A stretch of DNA of 6,117 bases from Cyanobacteria bacterium UBA7753 (GTDB lineage Bacteria; Cyanobacteriota; Vampirovibrionia; Gastranaerophilales; Gastranaerophilaceae): NCBI GenBank assembly GCA_002481545.1, contig DLEF01000068.1, forward strand, positions 1 to 6,117. Reading direction: 5' to 3'. The translations under genes and the position numbers were made by a program. Each line of letters opens with the position of its first letter. Position 1 is the first letter of the stretch. The notes under the pieces are model-generated. The model was not told where the DNA came from, made no database searches, and worked only from the letters and a program-made list of their open reading frames with translations. Positions 1-5,728 of the stretch are shown piece after piece.

Positions 1-210
1 ATATACCAAGTATATACTATGTTTCAGAGTGTAACAATTTTGAGAAATATGAGACAAAAAAGGCAATTCTCACATAAAAAAATTCTTTATAAAAGTACGG
101 GAATTAAAATTTAATAGTTGAAATCGAGGAATAAGAGTCGGTACTAAATATACGGACTAAAACAAAATTTCTTTTTATACTCTCTCTTAATATCCTCGTG
201 TTTATTTAAT
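1..210. other. Intergenic or gene-edge region with no convincing gene
   Basis: I see no complete gene here. Two short frames are open from the left edge on the plus strand: one reaches a TAA at 112-114 and another a TAA at 75-77. Either could be the last codons of a gene outside the window, but both are too short and AT-rich to judge. A weak inverted repeat (TGAGAA at 41-46 against TTCTCA at 67-72) is present. TTGAAA at 118-123 resembles a -35 box, but the best -10 candidate downstream is poor. No tRNA-like fold was seen. Confidence 0.5.
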
Positions 211-240
211 GTTTGCTACAAGTTAGCAAACTTTTTTTTT
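211..240 (+). terminator. Rho-independent terminator (plus strand)
   Basis: A perfect 8-bp stem, GTTTGCTA (211-218) with TAGCAAAC (224-231), encloses a 5-nt loop and is followed directly by nine T residues (232-240). This is a textbook intrinsic terminator for transcription from the left. No gene it serves is visible within the window. It should end either a gene whose 3' end lies at or beyond the left edge, or a short untranslated RNA. On the minus strand there is no T run after the hairpin, so it would not terminate rarA. Confidence 0.85.
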
Positions 241-263
241 GCAGGGGTAAATGTAAGTGTTTT

Positions 264-281
264 GGTAGACTAAAATCTACC
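264..281. repeat. Small palindrome inside the inverted-repeat element
   Basis: GGTAGA (264-269) and TCTACC (276-281) form a perfect 6-bp stem around the loop CTAAAA. The right part, CTAAAATCTACC (270-281), recurs 18 nt later as CTACAATCTAAC (288-299), matching at 10 of 12 positions. There is no T run on either strand, so it is not an intrinsic terminator. Confidence 0.55.
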
Positions 282-308
282 CTATGGCTACAATCTAACT
301 GACAAATA

Positions 309-336
309 ATTACGCATTACTAATTCCTAATTATAT
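309..336. repeat. Four-unit degenerate heptanucleotide tandem repeat
   Basis: Reading from 309, the sequence divides into four 7-nt units: ATTACGC, ATTACTA, ATTCCTA and ATTATAT. Each unit begins with ATT. Cyanobacteria are known to carry short tandemly repeated repetitive (STRR) heptanucleotides in intergenic DNA, and the ATTACTA/ATTCCTA units look similar to that type. The array is short and degenerate in AT-rich DNA, so chance remains possible. It lies inside the inverted-repeat element and partly overlaps its extended right arm. Confidence 0.5.
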
Positions 337-367
337 TTACCCCTGCCTTAGTATTTTAATTTACGTA

Positions 368-1600
368 TTATTCCAAGTATTTTCTGTCTTTCAACTCGTC
401 AGGCATGAACTGTTGTTCCGAATCTGGGTTATCGTGGGTGTAGATATAACCTTCACCAAAACCGTATTTTTTAGCGTCTTTGTAATGTGCGTCGCGCAAA
501 TGCATAGGCGGCGGAAAATCCAACCCGCTGTGTATATCGGCAAGAGCCTTATCTATTGCCATGCATGCCTGATTAGATTTCGGAGCTTTTGCAACATAAA
601 TGACAGCCTGTGCGAGTGGTATTCTACCCTCGGGCAAGCCTAAAATTTCAACGGCTTTGTGTGCATTCAGTGCAATATTGAGAGCTTGAGGATCGGCATT
701 GCCGACATCCTCTGCCGAACATACAATCAATCTTCTTGCGATAAATCTCGGATCTTCACCTGCCTCAATCATCTTGGCAAGATAATATATTGCCGCATCG
801 GGATCACTCCCTCTGAGGCTCTTTTGAAAAGCGGAGGCAAAGTCGTAATGTTCCTGTCTTGAATATCTTGTGTTGCGTTTTTGGGTAATGCTCTCCAATA
901 TTTCCACGGTTAATTGCCTCATATTGTTTGCAAAATTACTTGCAAAGTATGAGTTTTCCACCATATTGAGAGCTGTTCTTGCGTCCCCTCTGGCGTTATT
1001 TATAATAAACTTGGTAACTTCTTTGTCATATTCAATAGGCTGATAATGCTCTTCAAGATACTTAAAGCCTTTATTGATTATTTTAGCCATACTCTCGTCG
1101 TCAATAGCATTAAGCCTTATTATTTGTACTCTTGATATAAGAGCGGGTGCTATTTGGAAAGACGGGTTTTCGGTAGTTGAGCCGATAAGATAAAGTGTTC
1201 CGTCCTCAAGATACGGCAGAAGTACATCCTGTTGAGTTTTGGAATAACGATGGATTTCGTCTATAAACAAAATGGTTTTTTGCCCGTATCTTAGAGCTTC
1301 ATTGGCTTTTGCTACGGTTTCTTTTATATCTTTTATTCCCGAAGAAACGGCTGATAATTCCATAAACTGCGCATTAACCTGATTCGCGATAAGTCTTGCA
1401 AGAGTTGTTTTTCCGCACCCCGGAGGTCCCCAAAGAATGAGTGAAAACAGTCTTTGAGATTTTATAAGATTCATCAGCGGAGAATTTTTCGCGATAACAT
1501 TTGATTGTCCGAAAAACTCTTCCAATGTTTTCGGTCTCATAATCTCCGCAAGCGGTGTTTGTTTATTTTGTTTTTCCAATTCCGTGAATAAGTTTGCCAT
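368..1600 (-). CDS. rarA: Replication-associated recombination protein A (RarA/MgsA AAA+ ATPase)
   Basis: This 410-residue clamp-loader-like AAA+ ATPase belongs to the RarA/MgsA/WRNIP1/Mgs1 family, which acts at stalled replication forks and DNA ends. Visible motifs are the N-terminal PLAEIMRPKTLEEFFGQ segment (16-32), Walker A GPPGCGKT (58-65, catalytic K64), Walker B LFIDEIHR (111-118, D114 and E115), sensor 1 around GSTTENPSF (140-148), the arginine finger SR (156-157) and sensor 2 ARGDARTALN (203-212). The MgsA C-terminal tetramerisation region follows, with KSLRGSDPDAAIYYLAKM (260-277) and CSAEDVGNADP (294-304). The family-typical tail with GEGYIYTHD and QQFMPDEL is present, so the protein is complete. 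It is somewhat shorter than E. coli RarA (about 447 residues). The ATG at 1600 puts the usual N-terminus in place, but there is no Shine-Dalgarno sequence before it. It diverges from the 224-aa gene, and no intrinsic terminator is seen downstream on its strand. Confidence 0.96.
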   Translation of the reverse strand: MANLFTELEKQNKQTPLAEIMRPKTLEEFFGQSNVIAKNSPLMNLIKSQRLFSLILWGPPGCGKTTLARLIANQVNAQFMELSAVSSGIKDIKETVAKANEALRYGQKTILFIDEIHRYSKTQQDVLLPYLEDGTLYLIGSTTENPSFQIAPALISRVQIIRLNAIDDESMAKIINKGFKYLEEHYQPIEYDKEVTKFIINNARGDARTALNMVENSYFASNFANNMRQLTVEILESITQKRNTRYSRQEHYDFASAFQKSLRGSDPDAAIYYLAKMIEAGEDPRFIARRLIVCSAEDVGNADPQALNIALNAHKAVEILGLPEGRIPLAQAVIYVAKAPKSNQACMAIDKALADIHSGLDFPPPMHLRDAHYKDAKKYGFGEGYIYTHDNPDSEQQFMPDELKDRKYLE

Positions 1601-1608
1601 AACTTAAT

Positions 1609-1639
1609 AATATAGTGAAGAATTAACGGTGAACAGCAA
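1609..1639 (-). promoter_or_regulatory. Candidate rarA promoter close to the start codon
   Basis: On the minus strand, TTGCTG (1634-1639) and TATATT (1609-1614) form a weak -35/-10 pair with a long 19-nt spacer. The -10-like box ends 8 nt before the rarA ATG, so initiation would fall at or just before the start codon and leave almost no leader. That agrees with the absence of a Shine-Dalgarno sequence. AT-rich DNA makes TATATT common, so this is tentative. Confidence 0.3.
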
Positions 1640-1653
1640 TTCTGAAATTAAAC

Positions 1654-1683
1654 TTTACATTTGTAACATTTTGTCGATAAAAT
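1654..1683 (+). promoter_or_regulatory. Candidate sigma-70-type promoter of the 224-aa gene
   Basis: TTTACA (1654-1659) and TAAAAT (1678-1683), each one base from consensus, are separated by 18 nt on the plus strand. The predicted transcript starts near 1690 and would have a leader of about 65 nt. The -35 box overlaps the TTACA-N2-TGTAA palindrome. A second possible -10 box, TATAAG at 1720-1725, has no convincing -35. Confidence 0.4.
1655..1666. promoter_or_regulatory. Operator-like palindrome between divergent genes
   Basis: TTACA (1655-1659) and TGTAA (1662-1666) form a perfect inverted repeat with a 2-nt gap. It lies in the 154-bp region between rarA and the 224-aa gene and covers most of the candidate -35 box of the latter. 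The position would suit a repressor site, but no regulator is encoded in the window and the motif is short. Confidence 0.3.
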
Positions 1684-1742
1684 AGCAACTTTCTGCTAAA
1701 AAATTACTTTATCATGATGTATAAGGTTACATAAATAAATTT

Positions 1743-1747
1743 AGGTG
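1743..1747 (+). promoter_or_regulatory. Ribosome binding site of the 224-aa gene
   Basis: AGGTG lies 7 nt before the ATG at 1755. This moderate Shine-Dalgarno match supports that start codon. Confidence 0.55.
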
Positions 1748-1754
1748 TATTTTA

Positions 1755-2429
1755 ATGGTTAGTATTTTATCAACAGCAAGACGATATGGCAGTTATGGTG
1801 CGAACTTCTTGTTAGGAACAGGAGCCGAAGCCATGGGTAAGAAAATCGGACAATCCGTAAAAGTAAGGTCAAAAACGGGAATGTCCCTTCCTAAAGCTGT
1901 CGGATACGGTTTTAAAAAAGGTTTTGCGGAATCACAAAAAGGTGTCGCAAAATTAGGATTTTTACATAATATAGCACATACATTCCAAGGTATAGGACAC
2001 GATATTTCTGCCGCTTGGAAGGGTTCCAAAGGTCTCAAAAAACTAAGCGGGCTTAAATCCATCGGGAAGGCAATGCCATTAATAATGAACGTTTTGTGGT
2101 TGGCACAATCAGTTCCTGATATTGTATCCAGAACAAAAGATGAAGGTATCTTAGGCGGACTTAAAGAAACAGGTAAAACGTTAGCTAATATGGCAATTAT
2201 CTCTGTTGCATCTGCAGCAGGTGCTGCATTATTCGGGCTGCCGGGGACAATTTTAGCACCTATGGCCGTTAGTATGTTAACGACTCCGATTATCGGAGAA
2301 CCTTACAGCGTTAAAAAACAGGAAGCAGCCGAGGCTCAAAAACAGGCACAGGTACAACAGCAAACTTCTAATCCGTTTATGTCTCAACCTGTTGCAGGCA
2401 GTAAACTTGATGTTACTTCCTACGCTTAA
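1755..2429 (+). CDS. Hypothetical protein with C-terminal hydrophobic hairpin
   Basis: I do not recognise this 224-residue protein. The start is supported by AGGTG 7 nt upstream, and the gene ends at a strong hairpin terminator. The N-terminal half is strongly basic: residues 29-68 hold ten Lys/Arg and one acidic residue, with recurrent Gly and aromatic residues (GYGFKKGF at 50-57). A short hydrophobic segment runs over about 107-120 (PLIMNVLWLAQSV). A longer Ala/Gly-rich hydrophobic stretch at about 144-181 splits at GLPG (161-164) into two possible helices, suggesting a membrane hairpin. The tail is Gln/Ala-rich (189-203), then polar. There is no signal peptide, cysteine or enzymatic motif. 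A membrane-inserting or membrane-associated role is inference only. It is flanked by housekeeping genes on the opposite strand, which suggests an independently transcribed, possibly lineage-specific gene. Confidence 0.8.
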   Translation: MVSILSTARRYGSYGANFLLGTGAEAMGKKIGQSVKVRSKTGMSLPKAVGYGFKKGFAESQKGVAKLGFLHNIAHTFQGIGHDISAAWKGSKGLKKLSGLKSIGKAMPLIMNVLWLAQSVPDIVSRTKDEGILGGLKETGKTLANMAIISVASAAGAALFGLPGTILAPMAVSMLTTPIIGEPYSVKKQEAAEAQKQAQVQQQTSNPFMSQPVAGSKLDVTSYA

Positions 2430-2455
2430 AAGTCATAAAATAATATTATTATAAT

Positions 2456-2496
2456 AAAATATGCTTGTTGAATAATTTGTTCGACAAGCATATTTT
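2456..2496. terminator. Bidirectional intrinsic terminator between convergent genes
   Basis: A 17-bp stem with one G-T wobble (2456-2472 with 2480-2496) encloses a 7-nt loop, TAATTTG. The stem base is AAAAT/ATTTT, so a T run follows the GC-containing core on both strands. It sits 26 nt past the stop of the 224-aa gene and 25 nt past the stop of the helicase gene, so it can serve both convergent transcripts. Confidence 0.85.
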
Positions 2497-2521
2497 TATG
2501 CATAAATTTTATAAATTATTT

Positions 2522-4516
2522 CTAACCCTCTGTTATATCCCAAACCTCAAGAATATCATCATCAATATCGTCCAAAAATCTGGAAGGTTTTGACAGTACC
2601 ATATCCGTTGAATAATCGTACATATCAACAGGATATGTAATATAGAGATTATTTTTTGCTCTTGTCGTCGCGACATACATAAGTCTTAACTCCTCGTCCA
2701 TTTCTTCGGGTGAATTGAACGAATATGCGGAAGGAAATCTGCCGTCAACTGCGCCTATGATAAATACGCTGTCCCACTCAAGCCCCTTTGCGGAGTGGAT
2801 AGTAGATATTGTGAGACAATCATCTTTGATGTTATTTTTATACATTCCTTCGACACTTCTGTTTGGCGGCTCCAGTGCCAAATCGCTCAAGAAATTATCC
2901 AATTTTTTATACTGTGTCGATAAATATACAAAGTGTTCCAAATCCTTTTCACGCTTTGAATAATCGTCATATTTGTCTTTCAGAATAGGGCGGTAATATT
3001 CTATTACGTCCTCTACTATCTTTGTTAAATCTTTGTTTGAATTACGTTCCTTGTTCAACATATTGAACAACGGTTCAAAATTCTTCGATTTTTTGCTCGG
3101 CAAAAGTTTAAGGTTAAACTCCGATGTTGATTTAATAATCGGGATTACGGAATTAACCGTTTGAGCCCCGACACCTTTTAACAAGAGCATTATTCTGCTT
3201 AAGCTTATCTCATCATCAGGGTTAAGAAGCACTCTTAAATGCGCGATAATATCTTTAATATGCGCTGTTTCCATAAACTTTGGCCCGCCGAATTTTTGGA
3301 ACGGAATATTTCTTTTGGAAAGCTCTATTTCAAGATTAAATGACATTCTTGCATTACGTGCGAGCACACAAATATCCGAGAGTTCGACATCCTCATCCAA
3401 TAATTCCAAAACCCTCTGGCAGATAAATTCCGCCTCCATTTGTGAGTCTTTTGCACAAATGAGCGCAGGCTTTTCTCCGCCTTTTTTGTCCGTAAACAAA
3501 GTCTTTGTGAACTTTTCTTTGGCTCTTGAAATAATTTTGTTCGTAAGGTTCAAAATGCTCTGCGTACTTCTGTAGTTTTGCTCCAGTTTGATTATTTTGA
3601 CATCCTTAAACATCTTAGGGAAATCCATAATGTTCCTGTAATTCGCTCCGCGGAAAGCATAAATACATTGAGCATCATCTCCTACTGCCATAACGTTGTT
3701 ATGTTCGGAGGCTAAGAGTTTTATTATATCAGCCTGCAAAGTGTTTGTATCCTGATATTCGTCTACAAGGATGTATTTATACTGATTTGACAGTCTTTTG
3801 CGTATGTCGTCATGGTCTTCCATTAAGAATTTCAGGTACAACAACAAATCATCATAATCAAAAAGTGAGTTTTCACGTTTGTATTGTACGTATGCTTTGT
3901 GTATCTCAATTATTTGTTCCGTACAATGCTCAAATTGCGAAAATTCTTCCTCTATAACCTTTTTTGTCGGAAGTTCTTTGTTTACGCTCTTTGAGTAAAT
4001 TTCTAATATAGTGCTTTTTTTAGGAAATCTCTTTGTTTTTTTAGGGTAAAGTTTTGCCGTCAGGTGGTTTATGACATCTTCCGCATCGGAAGAATCCATA
4101 ATGGTAAAGTTGTTTTTTAATCCTAAAACTTTGGAATATTTCCTCAATATCATATTCGCAAAAGAGTGGAAGGTTCCGCCTGCAACATTTTCACATCTCT
4201 CATCGAGCACCGAAGTTGCACGGTTCAGCATTTCATTTGCGGCTTTTCTCGTAAAGGTTAAAAGCAGAATATTTTGCGGTTTTACTCCGTCCTCAATCAG
4301 CCTTGCGACACGGTATGTGAGAGTTTTAGTTTTACCTGTCCCCGCGCCTGCTATGACCAAAACCGCACCGTCTTTAACCTGTACAGCCTCAAACTGTGCC
4401 TCGTTGAGTTCGTTTTCATAATCAACCTTATAGGTTACTCCCCCCGTACGTTTTTTCAGCACATATTTTTTATGTTTTGGTGTTTTCTTCTCTTTTACGG
4501 TTAAATCATTTTTCAT
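2522..4516 (-). CDS. UvrD/PcrA-family (SF1A) ATP-dependent DNA helicase
   Basis: This 664-residue 3'-5' DNA helicase has every superfamily 1A motif in order: Q motif LNEAQ (37-41), Walker A AGAGTGKT (56-63, K62), Ia TFTRKAANEM (87-96), Ib GTFHSFA (114-120), motif II VDEYQDT (251-257, D252/E253), motif III VGDDAQCIYAFRGA (278-291), motif IV LEQNYRS (311-317, R316), motif V STIHSAKGLEW (571-581) and motif VI RLMYVATTRAK (611-621, R619). A 2B-like segment starts near GGPKFMETAHIKDIIAHL (410-427). It differs from UvrD and PcrA (about 720 residues): the first 36 residues are a basic extension, and the protein ends about 45 residues past motif VI at PSRFLDDI, without room for the C-terminal Tudor-like domain. 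There is no AddA-type nuclease domain. This matches, from memory, a shorter widespread UvrD-like subfamily, so I give no symbol. Roles in repair or fork clearance are inferred. It lies 41 bp downstream of aroF. Confidence 0.95.
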   Translation of the reverse strand: MKNDLTVKEKKTPKHKKYVLKKRTGGVTYKVDYENELNEAQFEAVQVKDGAVLVIAGAGTGKTKTLTYRVARLIEDGVKPQNILLLTFTRKAANEMLNRATSVLDERCENVAGGTFHSFANMILRKYSKVLGLKNNFTIMDSSDAEDVINHLTAKLYPKKTKRFPKKSTILEIYSKSVNKELPTKKVIEEEFSQFEHCTEQIIEIHKAYVQYKRENSLFDYDDLLLYLKFLMEDHDDIRKRLSNQYKYILVDEYQDTNTLQADIIKLLASEHNNVMAVGDDAQCIYAFRGANYRNIMDFPKMFKDVKIIKLEQNYRSTQSILNLTNKIISRAKEKFTKTLFTDKKGGEKPALICAKDSQMEAEFICQRVLELLDEDVELSDICVLARNARMSFNLEIELSKRNIPFQKFGGPKFMETAHIKDIIAHLRVLLNPDDEISLSRIMLLLKGVGAQTVNSVIPIIKSTSEFNLKLLPSKKSKNFEPLFNMLNKERNSNKDLTKIVEDVIEYYRPILKDKYDDYSKREKDLEHFVYLSTQYKKLDNFLSDLALEPPNRSVEGMYKNNIKDDCLTISTIHSAKGLEWDSVFIIGAVDGRFPSAYSFNSPEEMDEELRLMYVATTRAKNNLYITYPVDMYDYSTDMVLSKPSRFLDDIDDDILEVWDITEG

Positions 4517-4522
4517 AACTCT

Positions 4523-4551
4523 ATTTTATCATAGGGGTAATTATTTGATAA
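4523..4551 (-). promoter_or_regulatory. Candidate internal promoter of the helicase gene
   Basis: In the 41-bp gap after aroF, the minus strand reads TTATCA (4546-4551), a 17-nt spacer, then TAAAAT (4523-4528) preceded by TGA, an extended -10. The -10 ends 6 nt before the helicase ATG, so initiation would fall on or beside the start codon. There is no good Shine-Dalgarno sequence before this ATG (only TAGAG). It may supply the helicase independently of aroF. The same bases also form a weak TTATCA/TGATAA inverted repeat. Confidence 0.35.
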
Positions 4552-4560
4552 GTGCACTTA
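4549..4560. repeat. Perfect 12-bp palindrome over the aroF stop codon
   Basis: TAAGTGCACTTA is its own reverse complement, and its last three bases on the plus strand (4558-4560) are the aroF TAA stop on the minus strand. It abuts the -35-like box of the candidate helicase promoter. It is too compact for an RNA hairpin, so if functional it is more likely a protein site. Chance is possible. Confidence 0.35.
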
Positions 4561-5571
4561 CAAAATCTGTTTATGAACAATCGGAGCGATTTTCTTTAAA
4601 TCCTCATAGAGTTCGTGGTACTCATCGGGATAGAGTGATTGTGCCCCGTCGCAGATAGCGTTATCCGCATCGTAGTGTACTTCGATAAGCAGTCCGTCAC
4701 AGCCTGCCGCGACGCTGGCTCTGGACATAGGAGCGACCTTATCTCTCAACCCCGTTCCGTGGCTCGGATCTGTTATAATCGGCAAATGACTTAACTTCTT
4801 TATAACAGGTATAGCCGACAGGTCGAGGGTGTTTCTCGTGTATTTTTCAAATGTTCTTATCCCTCTTTCACAAAGTATTACATTCGGGTTTCCGCTTGAT
4901 AAAATATATTCCGCAGATAATAACCATTCTTCAAACGTTGCCGACAGACCGCGTTTTAAGATGATAGGTTTTGATGCCTTTCCCATATCTTTCAAAAGGT
5001 TATAATTTTGCATATTTCTCGCGCCTATTTGGAAAATATCTACGTATTTTTCAAACATAGGAAGTTGTGAGCTGTCCATAATCTCGGAAGTTATTGCCAT
5101 CCCGTGGTTATCAGCGACACTTCTGAACATTTTTAAACCTTCTTCGCCCAATCCTTGGAAAGCATATGGTGAGGTTCTCGGTTTAAATGCTCCGCCTCTC
5201 ATTATTTTAACGTTCGATTTTTCCAACTGTTCCGCGGTTTTATCCAACTGGTCATAGCTTTCTATTGTGCAAGGTCCCGCAATCAGTCCGATATAATCTC
5301 CGCCGAATTTGACGCCGTTAACCTCTATTATTGTATCTTCGGGCTTAAATATTCTGCTGCAAAGCTTATATCCCGAGGATATTTTTATGACCTCCTGAAC
5401 CCCGTCTAAGAGTTCTATATTTCTCGGGTCAATTATTTTTGTACCGACAGCTCCGATTACGGTATGTAAATCACCTTTGGAAACATGGGAGCGAAACCCT
5501 TTCCCCTCGATAAATTTAACAACTTTTTCGATGCATTCATCGGATACATTCTCCTGCATGATTATAAGCAT
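4558..5571 (-). CDS. aroF: 3-deoxy-7-phosphoheptulonate (DAHP) synthase, AroF/T. maritima type
   Basis: This cytoplasmic enzyme condenses phosphoenolpyruvate and erythrose 4-phosphate to DAHP, the entry step of the shikimate pathway. Its 337 residues match the length and order of the Thermotoga maritima-type (I-beta) enzyme. An N-terminal ferredoxin-like (ACT-like) domain (about 1-66) is linked to the (beta/alpha)8 barrel. Barrel signatures are AGPCTIES (98-105), RGGAFKPRTSPYAFQGLG (125-142), QIGARNMQN (181-189), LKRG (205-208), CERGIRTFE (234-242), TDPSHGTG (267-274) and IEVHYDADNAICDGAQSL (296-313). The expected metal ligands C101, H271, E297 and D308 are all present. In the family the N-terminal domain gives feedback inhibition by tyrosine or phenylalanine, so allosteric control is likely. 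The ATG at 5571 is preferred over an in-frame ATG four codons later because AGAGG precedes it at 9 nt. It is probably the first gene of an aroF-helicase transcript. Confidence 0.97.
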   Translation of the reverse strand: MLIIMQENVSDECIEKVVKFIEGKGFRSHVSKGDLHTVIGAVGTKIIDPRNIELLDGVQEVIKISSGYKLCSRIFKPEDTIIEVNGVKFGGDYIGLIAGPCTIESYDQLDKTAEQLEKSNVKIMRGGAFKPRTSPYAFQGLGEEGLKMFRSVADNHGMAITSEIMDSSQLPMFEKYVDIFQIGARNMQNYNLLKDMGKASKPIILKRGLSATFEEWLLSAEYILSSGNPNVILCERGIRTFEKYTRNTLDLSAIPVIKKLSHLPIITDPSHGTGLRDKVAPMSRASVAAGCDGLLIEVHYDADNAICDGAQSLYPDEYHELYEDLKKIAPIVHKQIL

Positions 5572-5580
5572 TTGCTATTT

Positions 5581-5585
5581 CCTCT
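5581..5585 (-). promoter_or_regulatory. Ribosome binding site of aroF
   Basis: The minus strand reads AGAGG (then AAA) with 9 nt to the ATG at 5571. This favours that ATG over the internal one at 5559. Confidence 0.6.
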
Positions 5586-5609
5586 CATTACGTTATTTCT
5601 GACTTTTTT

Positions 5610-5637
5610 ATTATAACATTGGAATATTGAATTACAA
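5610..5637 (-). promoter_or_regulatory. Promoter of aroF (extended -10)
   Basis: On the minus strand, TTGTAA (5632-5637) is followed after 16 nt by a consensus TATAAT (5610-5615). The base triplet before the -10 is TGT, giving an extended -10, TGTTATAAT. Initiation would fall near 5603, leaving a leader of about 32 nt that contains the AGAGG ribosome binding site. The leader is too short for a riboswitch or peptide attenuator, so regulation is more likely at promoter level or by enzyme feedback. Confidence 0.65.
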
Positions 5638-5728
5638 TAAAAGCCATGTATGTAACAAAGTATTAAATTATGTTCAAAATATAGCAAAAACATGGTTAAA
5701 AAAACCTTTATATAAGTACAATGAAGTG

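Larger units (their letters stand above)
241..346. repeat. 106-bp element bounded by inverted repeats
   Basis: The first 12 bases, GCAGGGGTAAAT (241-252), are repeated exactly in inverse orientation at 335-346. Allowing two mismatches extends the arms to 18 bp (241-258 and 329-346). The interior holds a 6-bp palindrome (264-281), a near-direct repeat with an 18-nt offset (270-281 and 288-299) and a heptanucleotide array (309-336). It has no coding capacity. It sits between the T tract of the preceding terminator and the 3' end of rarA. No target-site duplication is visible. It may be a MITE-like or other dispersed intergenic repeat, or a large RNA hairpin at the end of the rarA transcript; the sequence alone does not separate these. 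Confidence 0.6.

Noticed and set aside
19..114. ATG-initiated 31-codon frame at the left edge
   Set aside because: There is no ribosome binding site, the sequence is AT-rich and lysine-heavy as expected by chance, and the frame is open from the window edge anyway.
241..346. CRISPR array
   Set aside because: The repeats are inverted rather than regularly spaced direct repeats, the heptad units are contiguous without spacers, and no cas gene is present.
241..346. Intrinsic terminator for rarA formed by the long inverted repeat
   Set aside because: On the minus strand the right end of the stem is followed by an A run, not a T run, and the loop between the arms is long.
413..862. Plus-strand open frames of 76 and 67 codons opposite rarA
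   Set aside because: They lie antisense to a complete, motif-rich rarA, have low-complexity shadow-type sequences and no ribosome binding site.
1793..2062. Minus-strand 89-codon open frame inside the 224-aa gene
   Set aside because: It is antisense to the plus-strand gene, which has its own ribosome binding site and terminator; nothing supports independent expression.
2715..4504. Several plus-strand open frames (70-116 codons) opposite the helicase gene
   Set aside because: All are antisense shadows of a gene with every SF1A motif intact; none has a convincing ribosome binding site or family resemblance.
5572..5603. Amino-acid attenuator or riboswitch ahead of aroF
   Set aside because: The predicted leader is only about 32 nt, with no leader peptide, no Phe/Tyr/Trp codon run and no terminator hairpin.
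5646..5695. CCATGT/ACATGG inverted repeat upstream of the 80-aa gene
   Set aside because: The arms are only 6 bp and almost 40 nt apart in AT-rich DNA, which is likely to arise by chance.
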